NCBI GenBank assembly: GCA_002929055.1
Contig: PERY01000002.1
Coordinates: 181,730-245,729, forward strand
Origin: Methylocystis sp.
Lineage (GTDB): Bacteria > Pseudomonadota > Alphaproteobacteria > Rhizobiales > Beijerinckiaceae
Reading direction: 5' to 3'
DNA length: 64,000 bases
Numbering within the stretch: position 1 is the stretch's first letter; each line of letters opens with the position of its first letter. A model generated the notes under the pieces. It saw nothing but the letters and a program-made list of their open reading frames with translations, was not told the origin of the DNA and did no database searches. Shown piece by piece: positions 35,751 to 46,851 of the stretch. The position numbers and the translations under genes are program-made.

Positions 35751-36910
35751 CAGGCGGCCGCCGGCAGGGGTTCGCCGCTCGCCGCGACTTCCGTGAGGAC
35801 GCGCGTGCGCGGGCGCTTGCGTGTGACCGCGAGCAGGAAACCCATGCCCAGCGACAGCGAGATCAGCGACGAACCGCCATAGGAGACGAAGGGCAGCGTC
35901 ATGCCCTTCGCCGGCATGAGTTGCACATTCACCGCCATGTTGATGCAGCTCTGCAGGCCAAAGAGCATGACGAGGCCCGCCGTCGCAAAGCGGCAGAAGG
36001 GGTCTTCGTTGCGCGCCGCCGAAAGGAGGCCGCGCACGACGATGAAGGCGAAGACGCTCGCGAGCAGAATGCAGACGATGACGCCGAATTCTTCGCCTAT
36101 GACCGCGAATATGAAATCGGTGTGAGAGTCCGGCAGGATGCGCTTGATCGTGCCTTCGCCCGGGCCTTTGCCGAACCAGGAGCCGGCGATAAAGCTCTCG
36201 AGCGCCGTCTCGGACTGGAAGTTCGACGGCACGCCGGCGACCGGCGGGGCCGGTTCCAGAAAGGCCTCGATGCGCGCATGCACGTGCGGCACGAATTTAT
36301 AGGCGAGCAGCGCCGCGAAAACCGCCGCGCCGCCAAGGCCGATGACCCAGATGACATGCAGCCCCGCCATGAAGAACAGCGCGCCCCAGACGATGGAGAT
36401 CAGCATCGTCTGGCCGAAGTCGGGCTGCAGGACGAGCGGACCGACCGTGAGCGGGAAAAGCAGCAGCGCCAGCCAGTTGCCCGGCACGTCCTTGCGGCGC
36501 GCGCCTTCCGAAAAGGCCCAGGCGACGACGACGACGAAGGCGGGCTTGAGGAATTCGGACGGCTGGATGCCGAATATCCAGCGCCGCGCGCCTTTCACTT
36601 CCTGCCCGAAGAAGAGCGTCGCGACGACCAGTGCGAGCGCGGCGAGGAAAATGACGAGCGCGAAGCGCCGCACATGGCGCGGGGAGAGGAAGGACGTCCC
36701 GATCATCACCACGAGCGCAGGCAGCAAATAGGCCACCTGGCGGTTGACGAAATGGAAGGTCGACAGATGCAGCCGCTCCGCGACCGGCGGACTGCCGGCC
36801 AGCGCGAAGACGAGGCCGGAGACGATGAGCAGGCCGATCGCGGCGAGAAGCCAGCGGTCGACTGTCCAGGCCCAATCGGAGAATGGCGTTCGCTCGGCGC
36901 GCGAAATCAT
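35750..36910 (-). CDS. ftsW: SEDS peptidoglycan polymerase FtsW
   Basis: FtsW is the septal glycan polymerase that acts with FtsI. The 386-aa membrane protein has about ten helices and SEDS signatures: GARRWI, QPSEFLKPAFVV, QPDFGQTMLI, and the C-terminal PFVSYGGSSLISLSLGMGFLL. Its ATG overlaps the murD stop by 4 bases. Confidence 0.96.
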   Translation of the reverse strand: MISRAERTPFSDWAWTVDRWLLAAIGLLIVSGLVFALAGSPPVAERLHLSTFHFVNRQVAYLLPALVVMIGTSFLSPRHVRRFALVIFLAALALVVATLFFGQEVKGARRWIFGIQPSEFLKPAFVVVVAWAFSEGARRKDVPGNWLALLLFPLTVGPLVLQPDFGQTMLISIVWGALFFMAGLHVIWVIGLGGAAVFAALLAYKFVPHVHARIEAFLEPAPPVAGVPSNFQSETALESFIAGSWFGKGPGEGTIKRILPDSHTDFIFAVIGEEFGVIVCILLASVFAFIVVRGLLSAARNEDPFCRFATAGLVMLFGLQSCINMAVNVQLMPAKGMTLPFVSYGGSSLISLSLGMGFLLAVTRKRPRTRVLTEVAASGEPLPAAA

Positions 36911-38334
36911 GTGCGTCCTCCTCTGCGGGAAGCGAGAATGGCGGGCAATCCGTTCACGAGGCTGCGGAAGGCGTCGCCGCGGACCTCGAAGTTCGGGAAC
37001 TGGTCGTAGGACGCGCAGGCCGGCGAAAGCAGCACAATCGGCTCCTGCGCGTCGCCGTCGAGCGCATCCAGCGCCGCCTGCGCGGTCGCAACGTCGAGAG
37101 TCTCGCAGCGCTCATATGGCAGGGCGCCCTCGAGCGTGCGGGCGAAATCGTCGCTGGCGTGCCCGATGAGATAGGCCTTGCGGATGCGCGCGAAATAAGG
37201 ACGCAGCGGCTCGATGCCGCCTTCCTTCGCCTTGCCGCCGATGATCCAGTAGATATCCGTGAAGCTCGCCAGCGCCTTTTCGGCCGCGTCGGCGTTGGTC
37301 GCCTTGGAGTCGTTGACGAAGAGCGCGCGCTCGATCTTCGCGACTTCCTCCATGCGGTGCGGGAGGCCCGGATAGCTGAGGAGGCCGCGGGCGATCTCCT
37401 CGTCCTCGAGCCCGCATTCCCAGGCGGCTGCGGCGGCGAAGGCGGCGTTCTGCGCATTATGCGCGCCGCGCAGCGCCCGCGCGCCCTTCAGCACGGCAAG
37501 CTGTTCCGCCTCCTCCGGCGCGCTGCCCTGCTCGCGCAGATACACGGCGCCCTCCTCGACATAGAAGCCCCAGTCCAGCGCGCGCGCGCCGGAAACCGGA
37601 ACGACGCGCTGGCCGTCCCGCCCATTGGCGGCGAGCCGCGCGCCGATTGCGTGGGTGTAGGGATCGTCGACGCCGATCAGTGCGACCTCGGCGCCCGCGA
37701 CGAGACGCTCCTTCACCGCCGCGTAATTCTCCATCGTCCCGTGGCGGTCGATGTGGTCGGGCGTCAGGTTGATCAGAACGCCCACAGTCGGATTGATCGA
37801 GGGCGTCAGGTCGACCTGGAAGGAGGAACATTCGATGACATGAATGCGGTCTTCGGCCGGCGGCTCCAGATCGAGGATCGGCACGCCGATGTTGCCGCCA
37901 AGCTGCACGTCGCGGCCCGCTTCGCGCAGGATATGTGCGATGAGCGCGGTCGTCGTCGATTTGCCGTTGGTGCCGGTGATGGCGACGAAAGGCGAGCCGC
38001 CCGTATGCGCCGCGCGCTCGCGGCAGAAGAGCTCGATGTCGCCGATGATCTCGACGCCGGCGGCGCGCGCCAGCGGCACGGTCCAGTGCGGCGTCGGATG
38101 GGTGAGCGGCACGCCGGGCGTGAGGACCAACGCCGAGAAACGCGACCAGTTCGCGCGCGACAGGTCTTCCAGCGGCACGCCCTGCGCAACCGCCTTCAGA
38201 CGTCCAGCCTCGCCGTCGTCCCAGGCATGGACATGGGCGCCGCCCGCCATCAACGCCCTGGCGGTGGAAAGGCCAGAGCCGCCGAGGCCGAAGAGCGCGA
38301 CGTTCTTTCCCTTGAATGTGGTGACGGGAGTCAT
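36907..38334 (-). CDS. murD: UDP-N-acetylmuramoyl-L-alanine-D-glutamate ligase MurD
   Basis: MurD adds D-Glu to UDP-MurNAc-L-Ala. The 475-aa product (ATG 38334, MTPVTTFKGK) has the N-terminal UDP-binding VALFGLGGSGLSTA, the P-loop ITGTNGKSTTTALIAH, NLTPDHIDRHG and a late NDSKATNADAAEKAL. A much longer open frame upstream is only the shadow of mraY. It starts 2 bases after the mraY stop. Confidence 0.97.
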   Translation of the reverse strand: MTPVTTFKGKNVALFGLGGSGLSTARALMAGGAHVHAWDDGEAGRLKAVAQGVPLEDLSRANWSRFSALVLTPGVPLTHPTPHWTVPLARAAGVEIIGDIELFCRERAAHTGGSPFVAITGTNGKSTTTALIAHILREAGRDVQLGGNIGVPILDLEPPAEDRIHVIECSSFQVDLTPSINPTVGVLINLTPDHIDRHGTMENYAAVKERLVAGAEVALIGVDDPYTHAIGARLAANGRDGQRVVPVSGARALDWGFYVEEGAVYLREQGSAPEEAEQLAVLKGARALRGAHNAQNAAFAAAAAWECGLEDEEIARGLLSYPGLPHRMEEVAKIERALFVNDSKATNADAAEKALASFTDIYWIIGGKAKEGGIEPLRPYFARIRKAYLIGHASDDFARTLEGALPYERCETLDVATAQAALDALDGDAQEPIVLLSPACASYDQFPNFEVRGDAFRSLVNGLPAILASRRGGRT

Positions 38335-38336
38335 CG

Positions 38337-39419
38337 TCACCTCAGCTTGAGGGTCGACAGACCCATGAGCGCCAGCACGAAGGCGATGATCCAGAAGCGG
38401 ATGACGATCTGCGGCTCCTTCCAGCCCTTCTGCTCGAAGTGATGGTGTATCGGCGCCATCAGGAAAATACGCTTGCCGGTGAGCTTGAAGTAGGCGACCT
38501 GAATGATGACCGACGCGCCTTCCAGCACGAAGAGCCCGCCGACGATCACGAGCACGAACTCCTGCTTGATGGCGACGGCCACCGTTCCGACGAGGCCGCC
38601 GAGCGCGAGCGATCCCGTGTCGCCCATGAAGATCTGCGCCGGCGGCGCGTTGAACCACAGGAAGCCCAGCCCCGCGCCGATCAGGGCGGAACAGACGATG
38701 GTCAGTTCGCCGGAGCCCGCGACATAGTTCACGCCGAGGTAGTTGGAGAAGATCGAGTTGCCGACGAGATAGGCGAAGATGGCGAAAGTGCCGACCGCGA
38801 TCATCGACGGCACGATGGCGAGGCCGTCGAGTCCGTCCGTGAGATTGACGCAATTGCCAGCAGCGACGATGACGAAGGCGCCGAAGACCACGAAGAAAAT
38901 GCCCAGCGAGGCCACATAGCCCTTCACCATAGGGAAAGCGAGCTTCGACATGTTCTCGCCGCCGACCTTCATGAGAAAGTAGCAGGCGAGCCCGGCGACG
39001 ATGAATTCGAGCGCGAGGCGCGCCTTCCCCGAGAAGCCGGCGTGGGACTGCTTCGTGACCTTCAGATAGTCGTCCCAGAAACCGATAGCGCCGAAGGAGG
39101 CCGTGACGAAGAGCACGATCCAGACGTAGTAGTTTCGCAGATTCGCCCATAGCAGCGTCGCGGCGATGAGGCCCGAAAGGATCATGAGCCCGCCCATCGT
39201 CGGCGTGCCCTTCTTGGTCAGCAGATGCGACTGCGGGCCATCCTCGCGGATCGGCTGGCCCTTGCCCTGCTTGATGCGCAGCGCCGAGATGATGTTCGGG
39301 CCGAAGAAAAAGACAAAGAACAACGCCGTCGCCGCCGCCATCGCTGCGCGGAAGGTGATGTAGCGGAAGATGTTCAGCGGACTGTAGAGATAGGACAGAT
39401 CCGCAAGCAGCGTCAGCAT
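38337..39419 (-). CDS. mraY: Phospho-N-acetylmuramoyl-pentapeptide transferase MraY
   Basis: MraY transfers phospho-MurNAc-pentapeptide to undecaprenyl phosphate, making lipid I. The 360-aa polytopic protein has the cytoplasmic motif [14 protein letters not shown], the Asp-rich [19 protein letters not shown], and the late [13 protein letters not shown] and MAPIHHHFE. It starts 10 bases after the murF stop. Confidence 0.97.
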   Translation of the reverse strand: MLTLLADLSYLYSPLNIFRYITFRAAMAAATALFFVFFFGPNIISALRIKQGKGQPIREDGPQSHLLTKKGTPTMGGLMILSGLIAATLLWANLRNYYVWIVLFVTASFGAIGFWDDYLKVTKQSHAGFSGKARLALEFIVAGLACYFLMKVGGENMSKLAFPMVKGYVASLGIFFVVFGAFVIVAAGNCVNLTDGLDGLAIVPSMIAVGTFAIFAYLVGNSIFSNYLGVNYVAGSGELTIVCSALIGAGLGFLWFNAPPAQIFMGDTGSLALGGLVGTVAVAIKQEFVLVIVGGLFVLEGASVIIQVAYFKLTGKRIFLMAPIHHHFEQKGWKEPQIVIRFWIIAFVLALMGLSTLKLR

Positions 39420-39429
39420 GTCGGTTTCC

Positions 39430-40848
39430 TTAGCTGGCCTGTTCGGCCCCGAATTTCGTCTTTAGTGCGGCGACGATGCGCGACATCTTCGATCCGTTGG
39501 AGCCCTTGATCATCACCACGTCGCCGGCCCGTATTTCGGACAGAACGGCCTCCTCCAGCTCCATCGCCGTGGCGCGATGGGCGGCGCGCATCGCCTCTGG
39601 CGCGGCGTAGTAAAGACGCTGCATGAGCGGGCCTGCGGTGAAGAGATAATCGACATTCGCGCGGGAGAGGTCAGCGGCGAGTTCGGCGTGCAATTCGCCG
39701 GCCTGCGGACCAAGCTCCAGCATGTCCCCGAGCACGGCGATGCGGCGCCCGCCCGCGCCCGGCGCCGTCGCGCCGAGAAGCTCGAAGGCCGCGCGCATCG
39801 ACGTTGGATTGGCGTTGTAGCTTTCATCGATCAGCGTGAAGTCGCCATTGCCGCTCGACAGCGTCTCGCGCTGGCCACGCCCGGAGGGCGGCGCAAAATC
39901 GGCGAGCGCGGCGGCCGCCTTTTCAAGATTGAGATCGAACACGACGGCGACGAGCAGGGCCGCGAGAGAATTGAGAGCGATGTGCTTGCCGGGCGCGCCG
40001 ATGCGATAGGAGAGGCGCCTGTCGAGAACCTGGGCCTCCACCTCGCAGCCATCATCGAGCTGCCGGTACGAGAGGAGACGCGCCTGCGCATCTTCCGACT
40101 CGCCGAAGCCGAAGACATGGCCCGCTGTCTGCGCCGCAGCCGCGGCGAGGCGCTCGTAGTATTCATCATCCCGGTTGATGATGGCGACGCCGCCTTCGAG
40201 TCCGGAAAAAATCTCCGCCTTGGCGTCGGCGATGCCATCGACCGACTCGAAATGCTCGAGATGAACGGCGGCGACTTTAGTCACCACCGCGACATGCGGG
40301 CGCACCTGGGCGACGAGCCCGGCAATCTCGCCCGCGTGATTCATCCCGAGTTCGAAAACGCCGTATCGCGAGCCAGCCGGCATGCGCGCAAGCGTGAGCG
40401 GCACGCCCCACTGATTATTGTAGGACGCAACGGAGGCGTGGGTGGCGCCGAAATGCGAGAGCATCAGCCGCGTCATGTCCTTGGTCGAGGTCTTGCCGAC
40501 CGAGCCGGTGATGGCGGCCACGAGAGCGCTGGAGCGGTCTCGCGCGCGCATGCCGAGGAGTTCGAGCGAACGTTGCACATCCTTCACGACAAAGAGCGGT
40601 CCGCTTCCGGCGAGATCGGTTGCATGCGCCTCGTCGATCACCGCGGCGGCCGCGCCCTTCTCTAAGGCGGCGCGCACGAATTCATGGCCGTCGCGCGCAT
40701 CGCCCTTGATGGCGACGAAGAGGTCGCCGGGGTTCAGCGTGCGGGTGTCGATCGAAACGCCGGTCGCCTCGCGCGCCAGCGATCCGCTGACCCGCGCCTG
40801 CAAGGCGCCGACCAGCGCCAGGCCCGACCATAGGGGTTCCTGCTTCAT
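39430..40848 (-). CDS. murF: UDP-MurNAc-tripeptide:D-Ala-D-Ala ligase MurF
   Basis: MurF adds the D-Ala-D-Ala made by Ddl. The 472-aa enzyme has the P-loop [12 protein letters not shown], the [13 protein letters not shown] segment, [25 protein letters not shown] and VLGDMLELG. Its ATG overlaps the murE stop by 4 bases. Confidence 0.96.
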   Translation of the reverse strand: MKQEPLWSGLALVGALQARVSGSLAREATGVSIDTRTLNPGDLFVAIKGDARDGHEFVRAALEKGAAAAVIDEAHATDLAGSGPLFVVKDVQRSLELLGMRARDRSSALVAAITGSVGKTSTKDMTRLMLSHFGATHASVASYNNQWGVPLTLARMPAGSRYGVFELGMNHAGEIAGLVAQVRPHVAVVTKVAAVHLEHFESVDGIADAKAEIFSGLEGGVAIINRDDEYYERLAAAAAQTAGHVFGFGESEDAQARLLSYRQLDDGCEVEAQVLDRRLSYRIGAPGKHIALNSLAALLVAVVFDLNLEKAAAALADFAPPSGRGQRETLSSGNGDFTLIDESYNANPTSMRAAFELLGATAPGAGGRRIAVLGDMLELGPQAGELHAELAADLSRANVDYLFTAGPLMQRLYYAAPEAMRAAHRATAMELEEAVLSEIRAGDVVMIKGSNGSKMSRIVAALKTKFGAEQAS

Positions 40849-42299
40849 CCACCATGCTCCTGCAGCGCTTTCGCGACCGCTTCGTGATCGGAAAAGGGCA
40901 ATATGCGATCCCCGACGATCTGGCCAGTTTCGTGGCCTTTGCCGGCCACGACGAGCACGTCGCCCGCGCCAAGCCCCGCGACGGCCTGCGAAATCGCGGC
41001 CCCCCGGTCGGCGATCTCGACGATTTGCGCCGCGCCCGCGCCCTGCGCGCCCGCGATGATGGCGGCGCGAATCGAAGCGGGGTCTTCACTGCGCGGATTG
41101 TCGTCCGTGACGATGGCTACGTCCGCGGCGCGCGCCGCGATCTCGCCCATTAGCGGGCGCTTGCCCGTGTCGCGGTCGCCGCCGCAGCCGAAGACGACGA
41201 TGAGGCGCGATTTTGTCAGCGGGCGCAGCGTCGCCAGCACCTTCTCCAGCGCGTCCGGCTTGTGGGCGTAATCGACGAAGACCGGGGCGCCGTTCCTTGC
41301 GCCGATAAGTTCAAGCCGTCCAGGCGCGCCTTCGAGGTCGCCCAGCGCGGCGAAAACCCTCGCCGGATCGTCGCCGGCTGCGATGGCGAGGCCCGCCGCG
41401 ACAAGCGCGTTCGATGTCTGGAAGGCGCCCGCGAGCGGAAGCTCGACCGCATATTTTACACCGCCGTGGCCGAGTTTGAGGCTCGTCGCAAGCGCATGGG
41501 CGTCGGCCTCGATCAGCCTGATCGCCTCGCCGGCGGCGCCGACGCTGAATAACGCCAGGCCGCGCGCGCGGCACCCTTGCGAAACACGCGGCGCGATGTC
41601 GCTGTCGGCGTCGATCACCGCCGTCTGGCCGGGCTGCAAGAGCGTATCGAAGAGACGCATCTTCGCGGCGAAATATTCTTCCATGTCGCGATGGTGATCG
41701 AGATGGTCGCGCGAGAAATTGGTGAAGCCCGCAGCGGCGAGGCGCACGCCGTCGAGGCGGCGCTGATCGATGCCGAGCGACGACGCCTCCATCGCGAGAT
41801 GCGTGACCCCACGTCCCGCCAGCTCGTCCAAAATCCTTTGCAGTTCGACCGGACCCGGCGTCGTCAGCGCGCCGTAATGCGCGCCTTTCGAGTCGACAAT
41901 GCCGACGGTGCCGAGCGAGGCCGCCTCATGGCCCATCGCGGCCCAGATCTGGCGCAGGAACGCCACGACCGAGGTCTTGCCGCTCGTGCCCGTGACGGCG
42001 ACGATCGTTTGCGGCTGGCGCGGATAGAAACGCGCGGCGGCATGGGCGAGTTCGGCGCGCACATCCCCCACCACGACGAGCGGCAGCGGACACTCCGCCT
42101 GCCGCTGCGCGACCACGACGATAGCGCCGCGCGCCCTGGCGTCGGCTGCAAAAGAGAGCCCGTCGCCCGCATGGCCGGGGATTGCGAAAAAGACGAAGCC
42201 GTCGCGAACCGCGCGGCTGTCAGCCGACAGGCCCGCGATTTCGAGCCCGGCGAGCGCGGGATCGAGGTCGTTTTTCGCGAGGAGCTGAGCCAGACGCAT
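40845..42299 (-). CDS. murE: UDP-MurNAc-L-Ala-D-Glu:meso-DAP ligase MurE
   Basis: MurE adds the third residue of the stem peptide. The DNPRSEDP motif near residue 402 marks it as the meso-diaminopimelate type. The 484-aa enzyme has the P-loop VTGTSGKTSVVAFL, EASSLGIDQRRL, NFSRDHLDHH and VFGCGGDRDTGKRP. Its ATG overlaps the ftsI stop by one base. Confidence 0.97.
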   Translation of the reverse strand: MRLAQLLAKNDLDPALAGLEIAGLSADSRAVRDGFVFFAIPGHAGDGLSFAADARARGAIVVVAQRQAECPLPLVVVGDVRAELAHAAARFYPRQPQTIVAVTGTSGKTSVVAFLRQIWAAMGHEAASLGTVGIVDSKGAHYGALTTPGPVELQRILDELAGRGVTHLAMEASSLGIDQRRLDGVRLAAAGFTNFSRDHLDHHRDMEEYFAAKMRLFDTLLQPGQTAVIDADSDIAPRVSQGCRARGLALFSVGAAGEAIRLIEADAHALATSLKLGHGGVKYAVELPLAGAFQTSNALVAAGLAIAAGDDPARVFAALGDLEGAPGRLELIGARNGAPVFVDYAHKPDALEKVLATLRPLTKSRLIVVFGCGGDRDTGKRPLMGEIAARAADVAIVTDDNPRSEDPASIRAAIIAGAQGAGAAQIVEIADRGAAISQAVAGLGAGDVLVVAGKGHETGQIVGDRILPFSDHEAVAKALQEHGG

Positions 42300-44107
42300 C
42301 AGTGGCCGTGGCCTCCGGCGGCAGGGACGTTCGCCATGCCATAGCCGAGTTTGGCGAGCAGCGGAAAGGGCGTATGAGGCGGCTCGAAGCGCGGCGCGAG
42401 GCCGAGGATCGGCCCGACGCGCTCGATGATCTGGCCCGTCACATGGCCCGAGTTATAAGCGGCGGTGGCGTGGCCGCCATCCTCGGGCAGGCCCTGCGGC
42501 TCGTCCATGATGGTGAGGAAGAGATATTTGGGCTTGTCCGACGGCGCGACCGCCATGAAGGTCGTGAACAGACGGTCCTTCGAATAATGGCCGTGAATGA
42601 CCTTCTCCGCCGTGCCGGTCTTGCCGCCGACGAAATAGCCGTTCACGTCCACCTTCTTGGCCGTGCCGATCTCTGCGTTGAGGCGCATGAGATAGCGCAT
42701 CGCCTCGCTCGTCTCGGGCTTCACCACCTGCACCGCGGTTTTCATCGCCTCTTCCTCGCTGCGCTTGAGGAACGAGGGCGTGATGAGATAGCCGCCGTTC
42801 ATCAGCGCGCTGACGGCCATCATGGCCTGCAGCGGCGCGACGGCGAGACCGTGGCCGAAGGCGATGGTCATGGTGTTGAGCTCGCCCCAATTCTTCGGGA
42901 CGATCGGCTCGGCGCTCTCGGGCAACTCAGTGCGCATGCGGGTGAGCTGGCCCATCTTGCGCAGAAAGGCCTGGTGCTTTTCGACGCCCTGCCCCATCGC
43001 CATGCGCGCCGTGCCGACGTTCGAGGAGTAGGTGAAGACCTCCGGCACGGTGAGCGCGCGATTCTGCGCGTGATAATCATGAATTTTGAAGCGACCGAAG
43101 GAAAGCGCGCCTCGGGCGTCGAGGCGCGAGTTGAGATTGATCTTGCCGGAGTCGAGCGCCATGGCGATGGTCAGCGCCTTGAAGGTCGAGCCCATCTCAT
43201 AGACGCCGACATTCATGCGGTTGATGTGAATCTGGTCCAGCGCATCGGCGGTCTTGTCCGTGGGATTGTTCGGATCATAGTCGGGCAGAGAGGCGAGCGC
43301 GACGATCTCGCCTGTGTTGACGTCCATGATCGCCGCCGCGCCGGCTTTCGCCCTGAAGCGCTCGACCCCCTTGGCCACCTCGTCCCGAAGCGCATGGGTA
43401 GCGCGTATGTCCAGCGAGAGTGCGATCGGCTGCAGATCGTCCGGCGTCGCGCCGAAGCCGAGATTGTGAAGATCGGCGAGACCCTGGCCGTCGATGTATT
43501 TCTCGATGCCGGCGATGCCCTGGTTGTCGATATTGGCGAAGCCCAGCACATGCGCGCCGATGGGGCCGTTGGGATAGACGCGCTTGTTCTCGGCGATGAG
43601 CCCCACGCCCGGCAAGCCGAGATGGAAGACTTCGTCGCGCTGGTGCGGCGTCACTTCGCGCTTCACCCAGACGAAGCCCTTCCTGGAGGCGAGGCGGTCG
43701 CGCAGTTCCTTGCCGTCGAGGCCGGGCAGAGCCGCCGACAGAAGCTCGGTCGCCTCGTCCTTGTCGATGAGGCGGCGCGGCTCGGCGAAGACGGACATGA
43801 CTTTCACGTCGCTCGCCAGCACCTCGCCGTTGCGATCGACGATATCGGGCCGCGAGGCGGACACGGCTGCAGCGGCGGCGCGGCGCACCGTCGCTGGCTC
43901 AGGCTTGAAGCCGAGATAGATCAGTCTGGCGCCGATGACGCCGTAAAGCGCGAGGAAGCCCAACGCCGCAAGCCGCATGCGCGGCGCGCTCGAGGCGAGG
44001 CTCGTGGAAAAGGCGGCGCGGACCATGCCGGCATATTTCGACGGCTTTTTCGCCGGCCGGGACGGCGGCGTCTCCAGCATGTCTGGCATGTGAGGATGCT
44101 CTGTCAT
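42299..44107 (-). CDS. ftsI: Septal transpeptidase FtsI (PBP3)
   Basis: FtsI cross-links septal peptidoglycan. The 602-aa class B penicillin-binding protein has a cytoplasmic N-terminus, one membrane helix (about residues 45-65), a pedestal domain (RPDIVDRNGEVLA), and the transpeptidase motifs STFK (active Ser in YEMGSTFK), SSN (TYSSNVG) and KTGT (GGKTGTAEK). It overlaps the end of ftsL by 4 bases. Confidence 0.96.
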   Translation of the reverse strand: MTEHPHMPDMLETPPSRPAKKPSKYAGMVRAAFSTSLASSAPRMRLAALGFLALYGVIGARLIYLGFKPEPATVRRAAAAAVSASRPDIVDRNGEVLASDVKVMSVFAEPRRLIDKDEATELLSAALPGLDGKELRDRLASRKGFVWVKREVTPHQRDEVFHLGLPGVGLIAENKRVYPNGPIGAHVLGFANIDNQGIAGIEKYIDGQGLADLHNLGFGATPDDLQPIALSLDIRATHALRDEVAKGVERFRAKAGAAAIMDVNTGEIVALASLPDYDPNNPTDKTADALDQIHINRMNVGVYEMGSTFKALTIAMALDSGKINLNSRLDARGALSFGRFKIHDYHAQNRALTVPEVFTYSSNVGTARMAMGQGVEKHQAFLRKMGQLTRMRTELPESAEPIVPKNWGELNTMTIAFGHGLAVAPLQAMMAVSALMNGGYLITPSFLKRSEEEAMKTAVQVVKPETSEAMRYLMRLNAEIGTAKKVDVNGYFVGGKTGTAEKVIHGHYSKDRLFTTFMAVAPSDKPKYLFLTIMDEPQGLPEDGGHATAAYNSGHVTGQIIERVGPILGLAPRFEPPHTPFPLLAKLGYGMANVPAAGGHGH

Positions 44108-44577
44108 GGCTTTTTGGGCTCGCGGCTCGGGCTCGGGGGGGCGCCTTGCGGCTTGGTCGTCGCCGCGACTTTAGGCGTCGCGGTCTTGACCTTCGGAGCC
44201 TCGGCTTTGGGGGTCGTGGGCGTCGCGACGATGGCGGGGGGCGTTGCGGGAAGGCTCAGACCAACCTCGCTCAGCTTGGCGCCGATAGAGTCGCCCCGCG
44301 TCTTTTGCGGCAAAGACTGCGCCGGAACGAGCTGCGTCACCTGAAGCGGCTTGAGATCGGGAAGATATTTGTCGGCCAGCGGCTGCAGGCGCTCGGGCCG
44401 CGTCATATAGGCCCATTCCGCCCGCAGCACGGCGATGGCGTCCTGCTCGGATTTGATTTCGATCTTCGTCTTGGCGATCTGCTCGGCGCGATAGGCCGTC
44501 TGATATTTGATCGTATAGGCGTAGACCGCCGAGCCGATGAGCGCGAGAACCGCGACGATGTTGAGAAGCCGGAGCAT
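44104..44577 (-). CDS. ftsL: Cell division protein FtsL
   Basis: FtsL is a small bitopic protein that activates FtsW-FtsI with FtsB. The 157-aa product has an N-terminal membrane helix (residues 3-22), a leucine-zipper-like coiled coil with EWAYMTRPERLQPLADKYLPDL, and a C-terminal Ala/Pro/Lys-rich tail of about 60 aa that is longer than in enteric FtsL. Position between rsmH and ftsI confirms the call. It overlaps rsmH by one base. Confidence 0.9.
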   Translation of the reverse strand: MLRLLNIVAVLALIGSAVYAYTIKYQTAYRAEQIAKTKIEIKSEQDAIAVLRAEWAYMTRPERLQPLADKYLPDLKPLQVTQLVPAQSLPQKTRGDSIGAKLSEVGLSLPATPPAIVATPTTPKAEAPKVKTATPKVAATTKPQGAPPSPSREPKKP

Positions 44578-45617
44578 CAGACTTTTCCTTTGTCGCGCAC
44601 AGGCAGGCGCGCAAGGCGCATGAGCCTGTCACCCAATGGAAGCGCAGGCCCGGCCTTGCGCGTGGCGGTGCGCAGCTTGGCCGAGCGGGCGCGCGGATTG
44701 GCGGCGATCTCTGCGCGCGAAGGCGCGACCGGCTGGCGCCCTTCGCAGACGAAACTCGTCGGAGCGGCGGCCGGCTCGCCCGGCAGGCGGCGCGAACCTG
44801 TCTCGCCGCGCCCCGAACGCTCCGAGAGGAACTGCTTGACGATGCGATCTTCGAGCGAATGGAAGGTGACTACCGCGAGACGCCCGCCCTCCGCGAGCGC
44901 GCGCTCGGCGGCCGCAAGCGCGTCGAGCAACTCGCCAAGTTCGTTGTTGACGGCGATACGCAGCGCCTGAAAACTTTTCGTCGCCGGATGAATGTCTGTC
45001 GGACGCAAAGGCGCGACGCGCGCGATCATCTCGGCGAGCGCCCTGGTGGAGGTGAACGGCGCAATCTCGCGGTCATGTGCAATTGCGCGGGCGATGCGGC
45101 GCGAGGCGCGCTCCTCGCCGTAGAAGTAGAGTATGTCGGCGAGCGTCTCTTCGTCGGCCCCGTTGACGATGTCGGCGGCGCTGACGCCCCTGCCCTCCAT
45201 GCGCATGTCGAGCGGGCCGTCGCCGCGGAAGGAGAAGCCGCGTTCGGCTTCATCGAACTGCATGGACGAGACGCCGATGTCGAGGACGACGCCGTCGAGC
45301 GGCCAGAAGCCCTGCGCCTTCGCCACCTCTTCGAGCTGCGAGAAGCGGGCTTCGACGAGGGTGAGACGCCCCTGTGCCTGCGAAACGAGATCGGCGCCGG
45401 CGGCGATGGCCGTCGGGTCGCGATCGAGGGCGAGAACTTTCGTGTCGGCGGCCGCGAGAATGGCGCACGTATAGCCGCCCGCGCCAAAGGTGCCGTCGAG
45501 ATAGCGGCCGCCGTCGCGCGGGCGCAGCGCCTCGATCGCCTCCCCGAGCATCACGGGCGCGTGCCGGACCGGTCCGCTCGCGGCCGGGAGTTGATCCGCG
45601 GCGCGGTCCTTCTCCAT
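44577..45617 (-). CDS. rsmH: 16S rRNA m4C1402 methyltransferase RsmH (MraW)
   Basis: RsmH methylates N4 of C1402 in 16S rRNA using SAM. The 346-aa product (ATG 45617, [10 protein letters not shown]) has [13 protein letters not shown], the SAM motif [30 protein letters not shown] and the late [14 protein letters not shown] chose 45617 because GAGGGTGAG precedes it; the longer open frame is unlikely. No mraZ lies upstream, where rnpB is found instead. Confidence 0.95.
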   Translation of the reverse strand: MEKDRAADQLPAASGPVRHAPVMLGEAIEALRPRDGGRYLDGTFGAGGYTCAILAAADTKVLALDRDPTAIAAGADLVSQAQGRLTLVEARFSQLEEVAKAQGFWPLDGVVLDIGVSSMQFDEAERGFSFRGDGPLDMRMEGRGVSAADIVNGADEETLADILYFYGEERASRRIARAIAHDREIAPFTSTRALAEMIARVAPLRPTDIHPATKSFQALRIAVNNELGELLDALAAAERALAEGGRLAVVTFHSLEDRIVKQFLSERSGRGETGSRRLPGEPAAAPTSFVCEGRQPVAPSRAEIAANPRARSAKLRTATRKAGPALPLGDRLMRLARLPVRDKGKV

Positions 45618-45871
45618 CACGCTCACCCTCGCATTCGCGCTCGCCTTCCGCCCGACGCGCCGAACCAGCGCGCCTTGGCCCCGGACGGGCCGGCTCGCGG
45701 TTTCTTGGCGTCGCGGCGGGAACTCTTGGCGGAGCATCTGGTTTTTCGAGGCGTGGGCGGAGCGGCGTCGCCGCCGCAGCGCCTCCCCGGCGCCAAACAG
45801 CATTAAGCTTTGTTAGTCTTAAGGGACGGTTTACACGGCGCCCCGCCGCGTCCCGATTTGGGCCGAAAAAA
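45618..45871 (-). promoter_or_regulatory. Leader/promoter region upstream of rsmH, no mraZ
   Basis: About 250 bases without a convincing gene separate rsmH from rnpB. The part near 45795-45835 is AT-rich and, on the minus strand, includes two TTAA boxes 12 bases apart, a spacing that does not match the CtrA consensus. It probably holds the promoter of the dcw cluster and the rnpB 3' end or terminator. No MraZ reading frame or MraZ-box repeats were seen. Confidence 0.45.
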
Positions 45872-45875
45872 CAAA

Positions 45876-46260
<385 letters not shown>

Positions 46261-46434
46261 GTAAAGGGATAGGGAGCAGCGGCGGGAAGGTCAAGGCGCG
46301 ACGATCTCACGCAGGCAACCGGCTCTGCGAAAGCTTTGCGACGCGGCGGCGCGCTCCATTTTAAGAGAGGACGTCCTGCGTCCATGCCGAATTAAATGCC
46401 AAAGCTTGGCAATAAAAATATCCAGGGAGGAATC

Positions 46435-46800
46435 ATGATCAATCGTCGAGTTACATTCGCAGCGCTCGGGCTGGGGCTGGCCTTGCTCGCAGCGCCGCAG
46501 GTCGCCTTGGCCAGCAATCATCATATCCTGGCCGCCCTGCGCGAAACCAAGGAGGCGATCCACGAGGGCAGGCAGCACATGTTCTCCTCCTTCGCGGAGC
46601 ACACGCACAACGCTCTGGACCATGCGCGCGAGGCCGTGGCCGAAAACGCGGACCCCAAAGGCCATGTCAGCATGGCCGTGACGCATCTTCGCCAGGCGTT
46701 GAAGACGGCGAAGCGCACGCATCACGTGAACCGGCTCGAAGCGGGCGTCCGTCACGCCGAAAGGGCGCTGATCCATCTGAAAGTCGCGGCTGAGCACTGA
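46435..46800 (+). CDS. SmbP-like small periplasmic metal-binding protein, copy 1
   Basis: The 121-aa protein has a signal peptide (cleavage near ALA-S) and a helical mature part rich in His: NHHILAALRETKEAIHEGRQ, EHTHNALDHAREA and RTHHVNRLEAGVRHAERALIHL. This matches the pattern of SmbP, a small His-rich helical bundle from Nitrosomonas that binds copper and other metals. Start ATG 46435 has a strong AGGGAGG five bases upstream; the earlier ATG at 46396 does not. It is followed 51 bases later by a second copy. Confidence 0.8.
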   Translation: MINRRVTFAALGLGLALLAAPQVALASNHHILAALRETKEAIHEGRQHMFSSFAEHTHNALDHAREAVAENADPKGHVSMAVTHLRQALKTAKRTHHVNRLEAGVRHAERALIHLKVAAEH

Positions 46801-46851
46801 GCCTCGGCCGTCGCCGAACCAAAAAAATCGAAAACTGAAGGGAACATAATC

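Noticed and set aside
38335..39150. N-terminal extension of murD
   Set aside because: It is an out-of-frame reading of mraY; MurD homology starts at the ATG at 38334.
45795..45835. CtrA binding site upstream of rsmH
   Set aside because: The two TTAA boxes are 12 bases apart instead of the 7-base spacing of the consensus.
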